NCBI RefSeq assembly: GCF_017948675.1
Contig: NZ_JAGFBU010000001.1
Coordinates: 1,054,001 to 1,118,000 of the forward strand
DNA: 64,000 bases
Direction of reading: 5' to 3'
Origin: Flavobacterium flabelliforme
GTDB taxonomy: Bacteria > Bacteroidota > Bacteroidia > Flavobacteriales > Flavobacteriaceae
The notes beneath the pieces were generated by a model. It was given only the letters and a program-made list of their open reading frames with translations, searched no databases and was not told where the DNA came from. The number at the start of each line of letters is the position of its first letter. Within the stretch, counting starts at the first letter, position 1. Shown piece by piece: positions 25,359 through 33,398 of this stretch. The translations under genes were made by a program, and so were the position numbers.

Positions 25359-26279
25359 TTACTTTTTTAAATCGTTACGAATACTTTGCATTAAACTAAT
25401 TCCTCCGTTCTCTAAAACTTCTTTAGCGGCTTTGTATCCTAATTTTTTCCATTCTTCTAATGGAACTGTTTTATTTACTTCGATTTTTTGTTTTCCGTCA
25501 AGAGAGAATAATACTCCTTTAAAGATTATGTCATCTTCTTGCATTACTGCTAAAGCTCCTATTGGCGCTGTACAACCACCTTCTAAAGTTTTAAGAAATT
25601 GTCTTTCAATGTGCGTACACACTTCGGTTTCGATATCATTTAATTCAGCCGCTGCATCTCTACAAAACGCATCATTTGCCATGGCAACAATAACCATAGC
25701 TCCTTGTGCTGGTGCGGGAATCATCCAATCAAGATTTATAAAATTTGAAGGTTTCAAGTTGATGCGTTCTAATCCTGCTGCGGCAAAAACGGCTCCATTC
25801 CAATTATTATCTTCTAGTTTTTTCATCCTAGTATTTACGTTTCCACGCAAATCTACTACTGTATGATTGGGATATCTATTGAACCATTGCGCTTGACGAC
25901 GCAAACTACCTGTTGCAATTGTTCCTGCTGTATCAAGAAAATCAAGATTACCTTTATGAACCAAGATATCGAGTGTATTGGCTCTCTCTAAAACGGCTGC
26001 TTGCACAATACCTATTGGCAATGCCGTAGGAACATCTTTCATAGAATGCACCGCAATATCAACTTGACCGTTGATCATAGCAATGTCTAATGTTTTGGTA
26101 AAAATTCCTGTGATTCCTAATTCGTAGAGCGGTTTGTCAAGAAGAATGTCTCCTTGAGATTTTACTGCAGTAATTTCAGTTTTATACCCTAAATCATTTA
26201 GTTTTTTTTCAACTGTGTGGGCTTGCCAAAGTGCGAGTTCACTATCTCGGGTTCCTATGCGTATTGTTTTTTCGACCAC
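25359..26279 (-). CDS. hemC: Hydroxymethylbilane synthase (porphobilinogen deaminase)
   Basis: A 306-residue enzyme that polymerises four porphobilinogens. It starts with TIRIGTRDSELALWQA and has VHSMKDVPT, GTSSLRRQAQ-like ATGSLRRQAQW and the dipyrromethane-cofactor cysteine in EGGCTAPIGA. The start is a GTG at 26279; no in-frame ATG lies near the conserved N-terminus. It follows hemA by 60 bases and precedes the TrkH-type gene by 12. Confidence 0.97.
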   Translation of the reverse strand: MVEKTIRIGTRDSELALWQAHTVEKKLNDLGYKTEITAVKSQGDILLDKPLYELGITGIFTKTLDIAMINGQVDIAVHSMKDVPTALPIGIVQAAVLERANTLDILVHKGNLDFLDTAGTIATGSLRRQAQWFNRYPNHTVVDLRGNVNTRMKKLEDNNWNGAVFAAAGLERINLKPSNFINLDWMIPAPAQGAMVIVAMANDAFCRDAAAELNDIETEVCTHIERQFLKTLEGGCTAPIGALAVMQEDDIIFKGVLFSLDGKQKIEVNKTVPLEEWKKLGYKAAKEVLENGGISLMQSIRNDLKK

Positions 26280-26339
26280 TTTTATTTTATTTTTACACCA
26301 ATCTGTATTCGTACTTCAAAGCATTTTCAATGTGTTAAA

Positions 26340-27599
26340 CTACGAAAAATATTTATCTTGTTCTAACTGAAATACTTTTTCTATCCATTCAATACCCTCA
26401 TCCATTGATTCTCCATCCTTTAGATGATTCACAAAATGCTTGGTGATCTTTTGAATGATTCTATTGCTGATCATTTCAGCCTGTTCTTCATGAAAATTAG
26501 GTGTTTTTTTTCTTTGAAAGTTAAGTTCCCCATCTTTAATAGCGTTTAATTTTTCCTTTAAAGCCTGAATTGTAGGAGCAAATTTTCGGTTTTTATTCCA
26601 AGAGATAAAGTCTTCCTTAATTTCTTCGATTATAGCTTCCGCTTGCGGAATATGTTGCTTTCTGTTTTCTAAGGTTTCATCTGTAATCTTAGCCAACTGA
26701 TCCATGTGTATTAAAGTTACTCCTTCAATATCATTCACATTTTCGTTTACATTTTTAGGAATAGATAAATCTAAAATAAGCAAAGGCTTTTTTAAATTCA
26801 AAATAGTTTTGTCGATAGTAGGATTTTGTGCTCCGGTAGCCACAACCACTACATCTGCTTTTTGCAATTCAAGTTGCAAATCAGCATAATCTTTTACTAC
26901 AACATTCAGTTTTCTAGCTAATTTTTCCGCTTTATCTTTGGTACGATTAATTAATGTAATCTGACTGTGTTTGGTATGTTTTACTAAATTCTCGCAGGTA
27001 TTTCTTCCTATTTTTCCTGTTCCAAAAAGTAATATATTTTTATTAGCAATGTCTTCTACATTTTTAAAAATATATTGAACAGAAGCAAACGACACCGAAG
27101 TTGCTCCAGAGGAAATATCAGTTTGAGTTTTTATTCTTTTACTGGCTTGTATCACCGAGTTTACTAAACGATCCATAAAGGTGTTTATTAAACCGTTGGA
27201 TTTACTTAAATTAAAAGCATTTTTTATTTGACTGATAATTTCAAAATCGCCTAAAATCTGACTATCTAATCCAGTTCCTACACGAAACATATGATTAATG
27301 GCTTCTTGATTTTTATAAATGTAAGCGACCTCTTGAAATTCCTCTACAGAACCGTTACTGTTTTCACAAAGTAATTTTATTAATTCGTAAGGATGTTTAG
27401 CAAAACCATAAATTTCGGTTCTATTACAGGTTGAAGTAACGATCAAAGATTCTATTCCCTCAGCCTCTGCTTGAATCAATAAGATAGCCTGTGCTTTGGC
27501 ATCTAAACTAAATTTACCTCTAATTGTTGCGTCAGCTTTTTTGTAACTTAAACCTAAAGCATAAAAAGTGCTGTTTCTGGACATATTGAATTTTTCCAT
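26340..27599 (-). CDS. hemA: Glutamyl-tRNA reductase
   Basis: A 419-residue NADPH enzyme that makes glutamate-1-semialdehyde from glutamyl-tRNA, the first committed step of the C5 haem route. The catalytic cysteine is in TSTCNRTEIYG, followed by GLDSQILGDFEI and the nucleotide-binding ILLFGTGKIGRNTCENL. Two starts are possible, M1 (27599) and M6 (27584). It opens the hemA-hemC-K+ pair-hemD-hemE run. A promoter with both Bacteroidota elements lies just upstream. The next enzyme, HemL, is not in this window. Confidence 0.97.
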   Translation of the reverse strand: MEKFNMSRNSTFYALGLSYKKADATIRGKFSLDAKAQAILLIQAEAEGIESLIVTSTCNRTEIYGFAKHPYELIKLLCENSNGSVEEFQEVAYIYKNQEAINHMFRVGTGLDSQILGDFEIISQIKNAFNLSKSNGLINTFMDRLVNSVIQASKRIKTQTDISSGATSVSFASVQYIFKNVEDIANKNILLFGTGKIGRNTCENLVKHTKHSQITLINRTKDKAEKLARKLNVVVKDYADLQLELQKADVVVVATGAQNPTIDKTILNLKKPLLILDLSIPKNVNENVNDIEGVTLIHMDQLAKITDETLENRKQHIPQAEAIIEEIKEDFISWNKNRKFAPTIQALKEKLNAIKDGELNFQRKKTPNFHEEQAEMISNRIIQKITKHFVNHLKDGESMDEGIEWIEKVFQLEQDKYFS

Positions 27600-27625
27600 A
27601 TTATACTTTTCTTAAAAAAGTTCTA

Positions 27626-27657
27626 CAAAATTATTGTTAACTATTTTATAAAAACAA
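27626..27657 (-). promoter_or_regulatory. Probable hemA operon promoter
   Basis: On the minus strand TTG (27655-27657) and TAATTTTG (27626-27633) are separated by 21 bases. This fits the Bacteroidota sigma-factor pattern TTG-N19-21-TAnnTTTG. The predicted transcript start lies about 20 bases before the first hemA Met. Confidence 0.55.
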
Positions 27658-27836
27658 CGCTGTAAGTGCTTTTTGTATCGCTAAGGGAAATTTTGATTCA
27701 AAATAGTAATTACAAAACAGATTTTATCTGAAAATAGAGTGAATTCAAGGTTATTATGGCTTATTATATAGATTAGTTCTAAATAAGCCTTTGCGTTTTT
27801 TTATTAATTTTTAAATAAAAACATCGCTTAGAGTTC

Positions 27837-27877
27837 TTCAAAATAATGTTAACATCTTTTTTAAGCATTATTTTGAA
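27837..27877. promoter_or_regulatory. Long dyad upstream of hemA, unknown role
   Basis: TTCAAAATAATG (27837-27848) pairs perfectly with 27866-27877, and an inner TTAA/TTAA extends the stem after a one-base bulge. It lies about 240 bases upstream of hemA in a 486-base spacer (27600-28085) that contains no gene I can support. It could be an operator, an RNA hairpin or a lone mobile palindrome. Confidence 0.4.
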
Positions 27878-28040
27878 AGTAGATGATCTGTCTGGTAAAA
27901 AATTAAAGTAGCTTATATAAATCCGTTTGATTTTTTTTCAACAGTTGCGTTTATAAAACATCGAGAAAAATTTACTGATTTAAAAATCTAACGAATTAAT
28001 AACTCGCTAATAAAACATAAGCCTAAAATACTTAGTAATA

Positions 28041-28070
28041 AAAACGCTATCCAAGCGGAATAGCGTTTTT
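28041..28070. terminator. Bidirectional terminator after the globin-like gene
   Basis: AAAACGCTAT (28041-28050) pairs with 28060-28069 around a 9-base loop and is flanked by A and T runs on both sides. It lies 16 bases beyond the stop of the minus-strand globin-like gene. Confidence 0.85.
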
Positions 28071-28085
28071 AATCAAAGAAAAATA

Positions 28086-28679
28086 TTATTTCTGAACGGT
28101 TGGTTTTCTGATAGACTCTAATACAACAACGATGTCTTTGTACAACTCTGTATCCGATTTAACTCCGTTAGCAACTGCTGCTGCACCAACATAACCTTCA
28201 AATTTAGTAAAATCAGCATCACTTGCTTTTGTTCCCATACGTGGGTTTTTAGCGGGGTCATGCGTAGCGACCATATTCATACCTGAATAGGTATTTACTG
28301 CATTTGTTCCTCCTGTATTAAAAGAGAAAAAATCAGTTAAATTATCAACCAATACAGCTAATTTAGTAGTGTTTCCTGCTCCTACTTCTGTTAATAATGG
28401 CGCAAAGTGAGCTCCTAAATTTCCAGTAGCGTTACTCTGAACATCTGCTACTATAAGTCCAACTGTTGAATTTACCACTTTACGGAAAGACATTCGACCA
28501 CCTTCAATCATTTGTCCTGGCATGTCTGGATCAGCTACCATTTTTGATCCACCAAGGCGCTCATAAATAGTTGCTTTAACCATTGGTGTTGCCGGAACAT
28601 CGTCATCATTACTACAAGAAGTAAAAGCTGCAGAGGCTACGAATAATACACTAAGTGTAATTTTTGAATAATTTTTCAT
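28086..28679 (-). CDS. Lipoprotein resembling truncated (group I) haemoglobin
   Basis: A 197-residue lipoprotein with lipobox AFTSC (C22). From residue 36 it follows the truncated-globin pattern: ATIYERLGG, a helix (SFRKVVNSTVGLIV), LAVLVDNLTDFFSF, then NTGGTNAVNTYSGMNM and VATHD with H140 where the proximal haem ligand is expected, and DFTKFEGYV further on. Globins of this type bind haem and O2 or NO in the cytoplasm; a lipid-anchored form outside would be unusual. Insertions relative to the family (residues 48-60 and 140-150) make the call tentative. It lies between the two arms of the haem cluster, 19 bases after the next gene upstream. Confidence 0.6.
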   Translation of the reverse strand: MKNYSKITLSVLFVASAAFTSCSNDDDVPATPMVKATIYERLGGSKMVADPDMPGQMIEGGRMSFRKVVNSTVGLIVADVQSNATGNLGAHFAPLLTEVGAGNTTKLAVLVDNLTDFFSFNTGGTNAVNTYSGMNMVATHDPAKNPRMGTKASDADFTKFEGYVGAAAVANGVKSDTELYKDIVVVLESIRKPTVQK

Positions 28680-28698
28680 AAGAATTGTGTTTAAAGGG

Positions 28699-29136
28699 TT
28701 AATTAAAAAATCTATTTATCTTTTGTGATATTTTGTAAGTCATACTATTTTGGTCAATAGGACATACTTCTTTATTAGCCAAACCAGCGGGTAATACAAA
28801 TTGGTTTGCTTCATAAGGCCTTTTAGTCATGAGTTCATCATAAACCTTTTGAGAATTCGTAATTTTGTTATTGTGAAAATAAACGACCACATTTCTTTTT
28901 ACAATAATAGAATCAGAAGTCAAACCTTTTATCGTTCTTAAATCAGCACAAATTTCTTTTGCTCTAACCGAATCGATATTCGATTTAAAATCAATTCTGC
29001 TTATTTGTAAATTTGGAGAATCATATACTGCTGGTTTAGCGGTAACAATGTGAAAAACAAGAATGGCTACAAATAATACTGCAATTATTGCAATACCTTG
29101 AAGTACTCTTTTAATTAATTTGTTTGTGGATTTCAT
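28699..29136 (-). CDS. Membrane-anchored hypothetical protein with an HMA-like fold pattern
   Basis: A 145-residue protein with one N-terminal membrane helix (about 13-32, GIAIIAVLFVAILVFHIVT). The rest is outside, with the order strand-helix-strand-strand-helix (SRIDFKSNIDSVRAKEICADLRT, DSIIVKRNVVVYFHNN, SQKVYDELM). This resembles a heavy-metal-associated domain, but the metal-binding CxxC is absent. Two cysteines (in EICADL and EVCPIDQ) could form a disulfide. It lies 19 bases before the globin-like gene and is probably co-transcribed. Function unknown. Confidence 0.65.
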   Translation of the reverse strand: MKSTNKLIKRVLQGIAIIAVLFVAILVFHIVTAKPAVYDSPNLQISRIDFKSNIDSVRAKEICADLRTIKGLTSDSIIVKRNVVVYFHNNKITNSQKVYDELMTKRPYEANQFVLPAGLANKEVCPIDQNSMTYKISQKINRFFN

Positions 29137-29277
29137 AATAATGGGTTTTGCAATTATTTACGGGCAATTAGAAGTCTTGGTTTGATTTAAGATGAAATTC
29201 AAGCTATTTAGATTAAATTTAAATAGTTTTAATATCTTAAAAAGCAGTATTTACTGCGGTTCAATAAGAATAATATG

Positions 29278-29667
29278 TCACTGTACAACAGTACTATGAT
29301 CCATTTTAAACTCTTCTAAAGTTTCGTCATAACTTAACAGCCGCCCTTTAATTATAAAAACTTTTCCCGACTCCAGATTGGCAGGCAAGTTTTTAGTAAA
29401 GAAGGCATACAATTTATTATCAAGCACAGCTACATTATTCGCTTGATCTATATTCGTAACCACAGCAACTAATTCAATGGTTTGACCTAAATACTTAGTT
29501 CGAGCAAGGCTATCATTAGCAATAAACTCTAGTTGAAGTACAGATATATCTAAAGAATAAATAGCTTCCGCATTTTTAAAACTCTTATCCTTTTTATAGA
29601 TGAAGTAATAAGCAGAAAACGAGATTATTAAGAAAATAAAAAATGCGAACAGTGATTTTTTGAACAT
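29278..29667 (-). CDS. Membrane-anchored OB-fold (tRNA_anti-like) protein
   Basis: A 129-residue protein with an N-terminal membrane anchor (MFKKSLFAFFIFLIISFSAYYFI). The following domain has the strand pattern of the small OB-fold family tRNA_anti-like: YLGQTIELVAVVTNIDQANNVAVL ... GKVFIIKGRLLSYDETLEEFKMDHS. Such proteins occur in Bacteroidota exported lipoprotein operons; no nucleic-acid role follows from the name. It is 141 bases upstream of the next minus-strand gene and may share its transcript. Confidence 0.65.
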   Translation of the reverse strand: MFKKSLFAFFIFLIISFSAYYFIYKKDKSFKNAEAIYSLDISVLQLEFIANDSLARTKYLGQTIELVAVVTNIDQANNVAVLDNKLYAFFTKNLPANLESGKVFIIKGRLLSYDETLEEFKMDHSTVVQ

Positions 29668-30016
29668 GTTATAGTTTTTGTTTAACGTTTAGTTTATCTA
29701 CGTTAAAAACGAAACATTGGATTTATAGTCTTGAACCTAACATTCCTAAAACTAAAGCAAGAGTTTAATCGTAAGTGCATGGGAAGCTTGTTGCTTATTT
29801 ATAGCAATTAATTGAATCAATTGCGAGTAGTATAATGATAAATAAAGTCATACTGAGATGAACTGAGTTTTAAAATAACATCCTCAAAAATTAAAGATTT
29901 TATAAATTTAGAGTGAAGTAAAGGTTTAACCATGAAAAAGATTTAATTTTGAAGGTCGATATGGTATCAGTTAACAATAATTGACGCTATTACATTGAAT
30001 TAAAAAAATCAAAAAG
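29668..30016. other. Divergent spacer before the AraC-type regulator
   Basis: This 349-base region has no gene that I can support. On the plus strand TAATTTTG (29944-29951) is a full -7 match about 66 bases before the regulator start, without a convincing -33 TTG. No strong hairpin or repeat is visible. Confidence 0.4.
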
Positions 30017-30883
30017 ATGGAAGAAGAAATAAAGATTGACGATGATTTCATTTTAATTCGTTTTCAAAACAACTCAGATGAGGTTGCAGTATTTCAACGA
30101 CCAGTACAATTGGGCTTGATTCAATTTCATTTTGGATTAAAAGGAAATGCTAACTTTAATTTTAATCAAGGAAATTACAGTTTAAAACTCAAAGAAGAAA
30201 AAGCATTATTGTTTTATAACACCGAGAAAGAATTGCCTTTACATGTTGAAATTGCTCCAAAAACTTGGTTGATTTCTATATTTGTTTCAATCAAAAAATT
30301 TCACGGGCTTTTTACTAGTGATGCCGAAAACATTCCTTTTTTAAGCAAAGAAAATAAAGAAAAAAAATATTATAACGAGACTGATATTAGTCCGTCAATG
30401 GCAATTGTATTGAATCAAATGTTTCATTATAATTTAAATCCTTCGATAAAAAACCTGTATTATAAAGGCAAAGGATATGAATTATTAAGCTTATACTTTA
30501 ATAGAACTGAAGATCCAAATGCAGAGCAATGCCCTTTTTTGATTGATGAGGAAAATGTATTAAAAATTCGAAAAGCCAAAGAAATCATTATCGCAAATAT
30601 GGCCGAACCACCCGGATTACAAGAATTAGCAGATGAAATTGGTTTGAATTTGAAAAAACTAAAAATGGGTTTTAAGCAAATTTATGGCGATACCGTTTAC
30701 GGATTTCTATTTGATTATAAAATGGATTACGCCCGTAAATTATTAGATAGCGGCTCTTACAATGTAAACGAAGTAGGACTAAAAATAGGATACAGTACCG
30801 GAAGTCACTTTATTGCAGCTTTTAAAAAGAAATTTGCCACTACACCAAAAAAATATTTAATGTCTATAAACACCAATGTGTAA
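30017..30883 (+). CDS. AraC family transcriptional regulator, PchR-like
   Basis: A 288-residue regulator. The N-terminal half is a cupin-like sensor region (QLGLIQFHFGLKGNANFNF). The C-terminal 100 residues form two helix-turn-helix motifs (PGLQELADEIGLNLKKLKMGFKQIYG and NVNEVGLKIGYSTGSHFIAAFKKKFATTPKKYL). The layout matches PchR-type regulators, several of which sense iron chelates. A Cys-Pro pair (C172-P173, in EQCPFLIDEEN) lies in the hinge and could be a haem-regulatory motif. It lies 103 bases upstream of hemH on the same strand and between the two haem gene arms, so control of haem genes is a reasonable guess. Confidence 0.87.
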   Translation: MEEEIKIDDDFILIRFQNNSDEVAVFQRPVQLGLIQFHFGLKGNANFNFNQGNYSLKLKEEKALLFYNTEKELPLHVEIAPKTWLISIFVSIKKFHGLFTSDAENIPFLSKENKEKKYYNETDISPSMAIVLNQMFHYNLNPSIKNLYYKGKGYELLSLYFNRTEDPNAEQCPFLIDEENVLKIRKAKEIIIANMAEPPGLQELADEIGLNLKKLKMGFKQIYGDTVYGFLFDYKMDYARKLLDSGSYNVNEVGLKIGYSTGSHFIAAFKKKFATTPKKYLMSINTNV

Positions 30884-30958
30884 AAATACGATTGGTTTTA
30901 AGCATAATAGAATAAGTAAAAACTAACATTTATCATACTTCTAAGAAGGTTCTTGAAG

Positions 30959-30966
30959 TACTTTTG
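30959..30966 (+). promoter_or_regulatory. Candidate -7 element of the hemH operon
   Basis: TACTTTTG matches TAnnTTTG exactly and lies 20 bases before the hemH start. No TTG is found at the usual spacing, so an activator may be needed; the AraC-type protein encoded upstream is a candidate. Confidence 0.35.
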
Positions 30967-30986
30967 AAGAAAATAAAACAGAAACA

Positions 30987-32042
30987 ATGAAAGGCGTATT
31001 ATTAGTAAATCTAGGATCTCCAGAAAGTCCAACTCCAAAAGATGTAAAACCGTATTTAGACGAATTTTTAATGGATAAATACGTTATTGATGTTCCGTTT
31101 TTATTAAGAGCATTATTAGTTCGTGGAATCATACTTCAAACCAGACCTAAAAAATCTGCTGCAGCTTATGCAAAAATATGGTGGGACGAGGGTTCGCCTT
31201 TAGTCGTTATTTCTAAAAGAATGCACGAGAAAGTAAAACAATTAGTTGATGTGCCAGTTGCATTATCGATGCGTTACGGAAATCCTTCTTTGCTGTCTGG
31301 CTTACAAGAATTGCATGACAAAGGTGTAAATGAAGTACTGCTTTTTCCGTTGTACCCGCAACACGCAATGGCTTCTACGACAACGATTTTAGAACTTGCT
31401 GAAGATTTACGTAAAAAACATTTCCCGGAAATGAAATTTACTATTGTTCCTGCATTTTACAACAAACCAGATTACATCAAGAATCTTGCTGATTCGATCA
31501 AAGGCCACTTACAAGGTTTTGATTATGATCATTTGTTATTTTCGTATCACGGAATTCCAGAACGTCACATTCGCAAAACAGATATTACTAAATCACACTG
31601 TAAAATAGATGGTTCTTGCTGCAACACGCCTTCACCAGCCCATGAGTTTTGCTACCGTCATCAATGTTACGAAACTACTAAACAAGTCGTAAAATTATTG
31701 GGTATTCCTGAGGGAAAATATAGTCAAACTTTTCAATCGCGTTTAGCGGGTGACAAATGGCTTACGCCTTATACTGACGTAGAAGTGAATAAAATGCCCG
31801 AAAAAGGAATTAAAAAACTTGCTGTTGTTACTCCTGCTTTCGTATCGGATTGCTTAGAAACTTTAGAAGAAATTGCGATGGAAGCCAATCATGAATTTAA
31901 AGTTCATGGTGGAGAAGAGTTTCTAGCGATTCCTTGTTTAAATGATAGTGATGAATGGTGCGCCACTGTAGGTAATTGGATCACAACTTGGTCAAACACC
32001 CCTGTTGCTGTCACTGCTAACACTGAAAAAACAAACGCATAA
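30987..32042 (+). CDS. hemH: Ferrochelatase
   Basis: A 351-residue enzyme that inserts Fe2+ into the porphyrin at the end of the pathway. The catalytic histidine is H188 in LLFSYHGIPERH, and the conserved GDKWLTPYTD follows. Between them is a cysteine-rich stretch with C205, C211, C212, C222 and C227 (GSCCNTPSPAHEFCYRHQC). Some bacterial ferrochelatases bind a [2Fe-2S] cluster through cysteines, so a metal site is possible here. The stop (32040-32042) directly abuts the ATG of the MATE gene. Confidence 0.96.
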   Translation: MKGVLLVNLGSPESPTPKDVKPYLDEFLMDKYVIDVPFLLRALLVRGIILQTRPKKSAAAYAKIWWDEGSPLVVISKRMHEKVKQLVDVPVALSMRYGNPSLLSGLQELHDKGVNEVLLFPLYPQHAMASTTTILELAEDLRKKHFPEMKFTIVPAFYNKPDYIKNLADSIKGHLQGFDYDHLLFSYHGIPERHIRKTDITKSHCKIDGSCCNTPSPAHEFCYRHQCYETTKQVVKLLGIPEGKYSQTFQSRLAGDKWLTPYTDVEVNKMPEKGIKKLAVVTPAFVSDCLETLEEIAMEANHEFKVHGGEEFLAIPCLNDSDEWCATVGNWITTWSNTPVAVTANTEKTNA

Positions 32043-33398
32043 ATGGCTGTTACCGCCGATGATTTAGGAACTCAAGACATTAAAAAACTGCTTATAAAAC
32101 AAGCAGTTCCATCGTCTATTGGTGTTTTGTTTATGTCAGTCAATATTTTGATTGACACCATTTTCGTTGGACAATGGATTGGATCTTTGGCCATTGCGGC
32201 GGTAACAATAGTTTTACCCATCACCTTTTTGATTTCTTCCTTAGGAATGGCGATTGGCGTAGGTGGCGGCTCGGTACTTTCGAGAGCATTAGGCGCCAAT
32301 CATAAAGAAAAGGCTAAAAATACTTTTGCAAATCAAATAATGATGACGCTTTTATTGTCGTCAATTTTTGTTTTTTTAGGTCTTTTTTTTAGCGACGAAA
32401 TGTTAGCCCTTTTTGGAGCAAAAGGAGCAATTATTCAACCTGCACGAGAATTCTTTTTCCCTATTATTATATCAGTGCCTTTTTTAGCGCTTTGCATGAT
32501 GGGAAACAACATTATTCGCGCCGAAGGGAAAGCTAAATTTGCAATGGTAGCCATGATTGTACCAGCATTTGTTAATATAGGTTTAGACATACTTTTTATT
32601 AAATATTTAAACTTAGGCATGTTTGGCGCTGCAATGGCAACAGCCATTTCTTATTTTAGTTGTTTTTTATTTGTGCTTTGGTTCTTTATTTTTAAAAGTG
32701 AATTAAAGCTAAAAATGAAGCATTTTAAATTTAAGATGCCAATTGTAAAAGAAATCTCAGAGTTAAGTTTCGTCACTTTTTCAAGACAAGGTGTTGTCAG
32801 TGTTTTATCTATATTATTAAACCATACTTTATATTCCTATGGAGGAGAACATTCTGTTGCTATTTACGGAATTATAAGCAGAATGTTGATGTTTGCTTTG
32901 TTTCCTATATTAGGCATTACACAAGGTTTTTTGCCTATTGCAGGATATAACTATGGTGCCGGATATTATGAAAGAGTCAAGGAGAGTGTATCCCTTTCTA
33001 TAAAATATGCGGCTATTTTAGCCACTCTTATTTTTGTAGTTATTTTAATTTTTGCAAAACCCATCACTGCAGTTTTCACTACAGACGCCCTTGTCATTGC
33101 TCAAACGCCAAATGCCTTGCGATGGGTATTTGCAGCTTCGCCCATAATTGCGATTCAATTGATAGGCGCTGCATATTTTCAAGCTGCGGGGAAAGCCAAA
33201 AAGGCATTGCTTTTAACATTGAGCAAACAAGGATTTTTCTTAATTCCTTTGGTGCTGATACTACCAAATTTTTTAGGTATTTTTGGAGTCTGGATTGCAT
33301 TCCCAATAGCCGATATACTTTCCACTTTATTGACCGGTTATTTTCTAAAAAAAGAAATGAACACCAAATTAATTCACACCAACGATGGAATATTATAA
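32043..33398 (+). CDS. MATE family efflux transporter
   Basis: A 451-residue protein with about twelve membrane helices and two similar halves. The N-terminal PSSIGVLFMSVNILIDTIFVGQWIGSLAIAAVTI and GMAIGVGGGSVLSRALGANHKEKA are typical MATE sequences. It exports organic cations or drugs in exchange for Na+ or H+. It starts on the base after the hemH stop and overlaps the hemJ start by 14 bases, so it is translated with both. Export of porphyrin or a related compound is conceivable but only suggested by position. Confidence 0.92.
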   Translation: MAVTADDLGTQDIKKLLIKQAVPSSIGVLFMSVNILIDTIFVGQWIGSLAIAAVTIVLPITFLISSLGMAIGVGGGSVLSRALGANHKEKAKNTFANQIMMTLLLSSIFVFLGLFFSDEMLALFGAKGAIIQPAREFFFPIIISVPFLALCMMGNNIIRAEGKAKFAMVAMIVPAFVNIGLDILFIKYLNLGMFGAAMATAISYFSCFLFVLWFFIFKSELKLKMKHFKFKMPIVKEISELSFVTFSRQGVVSVLSILLNHTLYSYGGEHSVAIYGIISRMLMFALFPILGITQGFLPIAGYNYGAGYYERVKESVSLSIKYAAILATLIFVVILIFAKPITAVFTTDALVIAQTPNALRWVFAASPIIAIQLIGAAYFQAAGKAKKALLLTLSKQGFFLIPLVLILPNFLGIFGVWIAFPIADILSTLLTGYFLKKEMNTKLIHTNDGIL

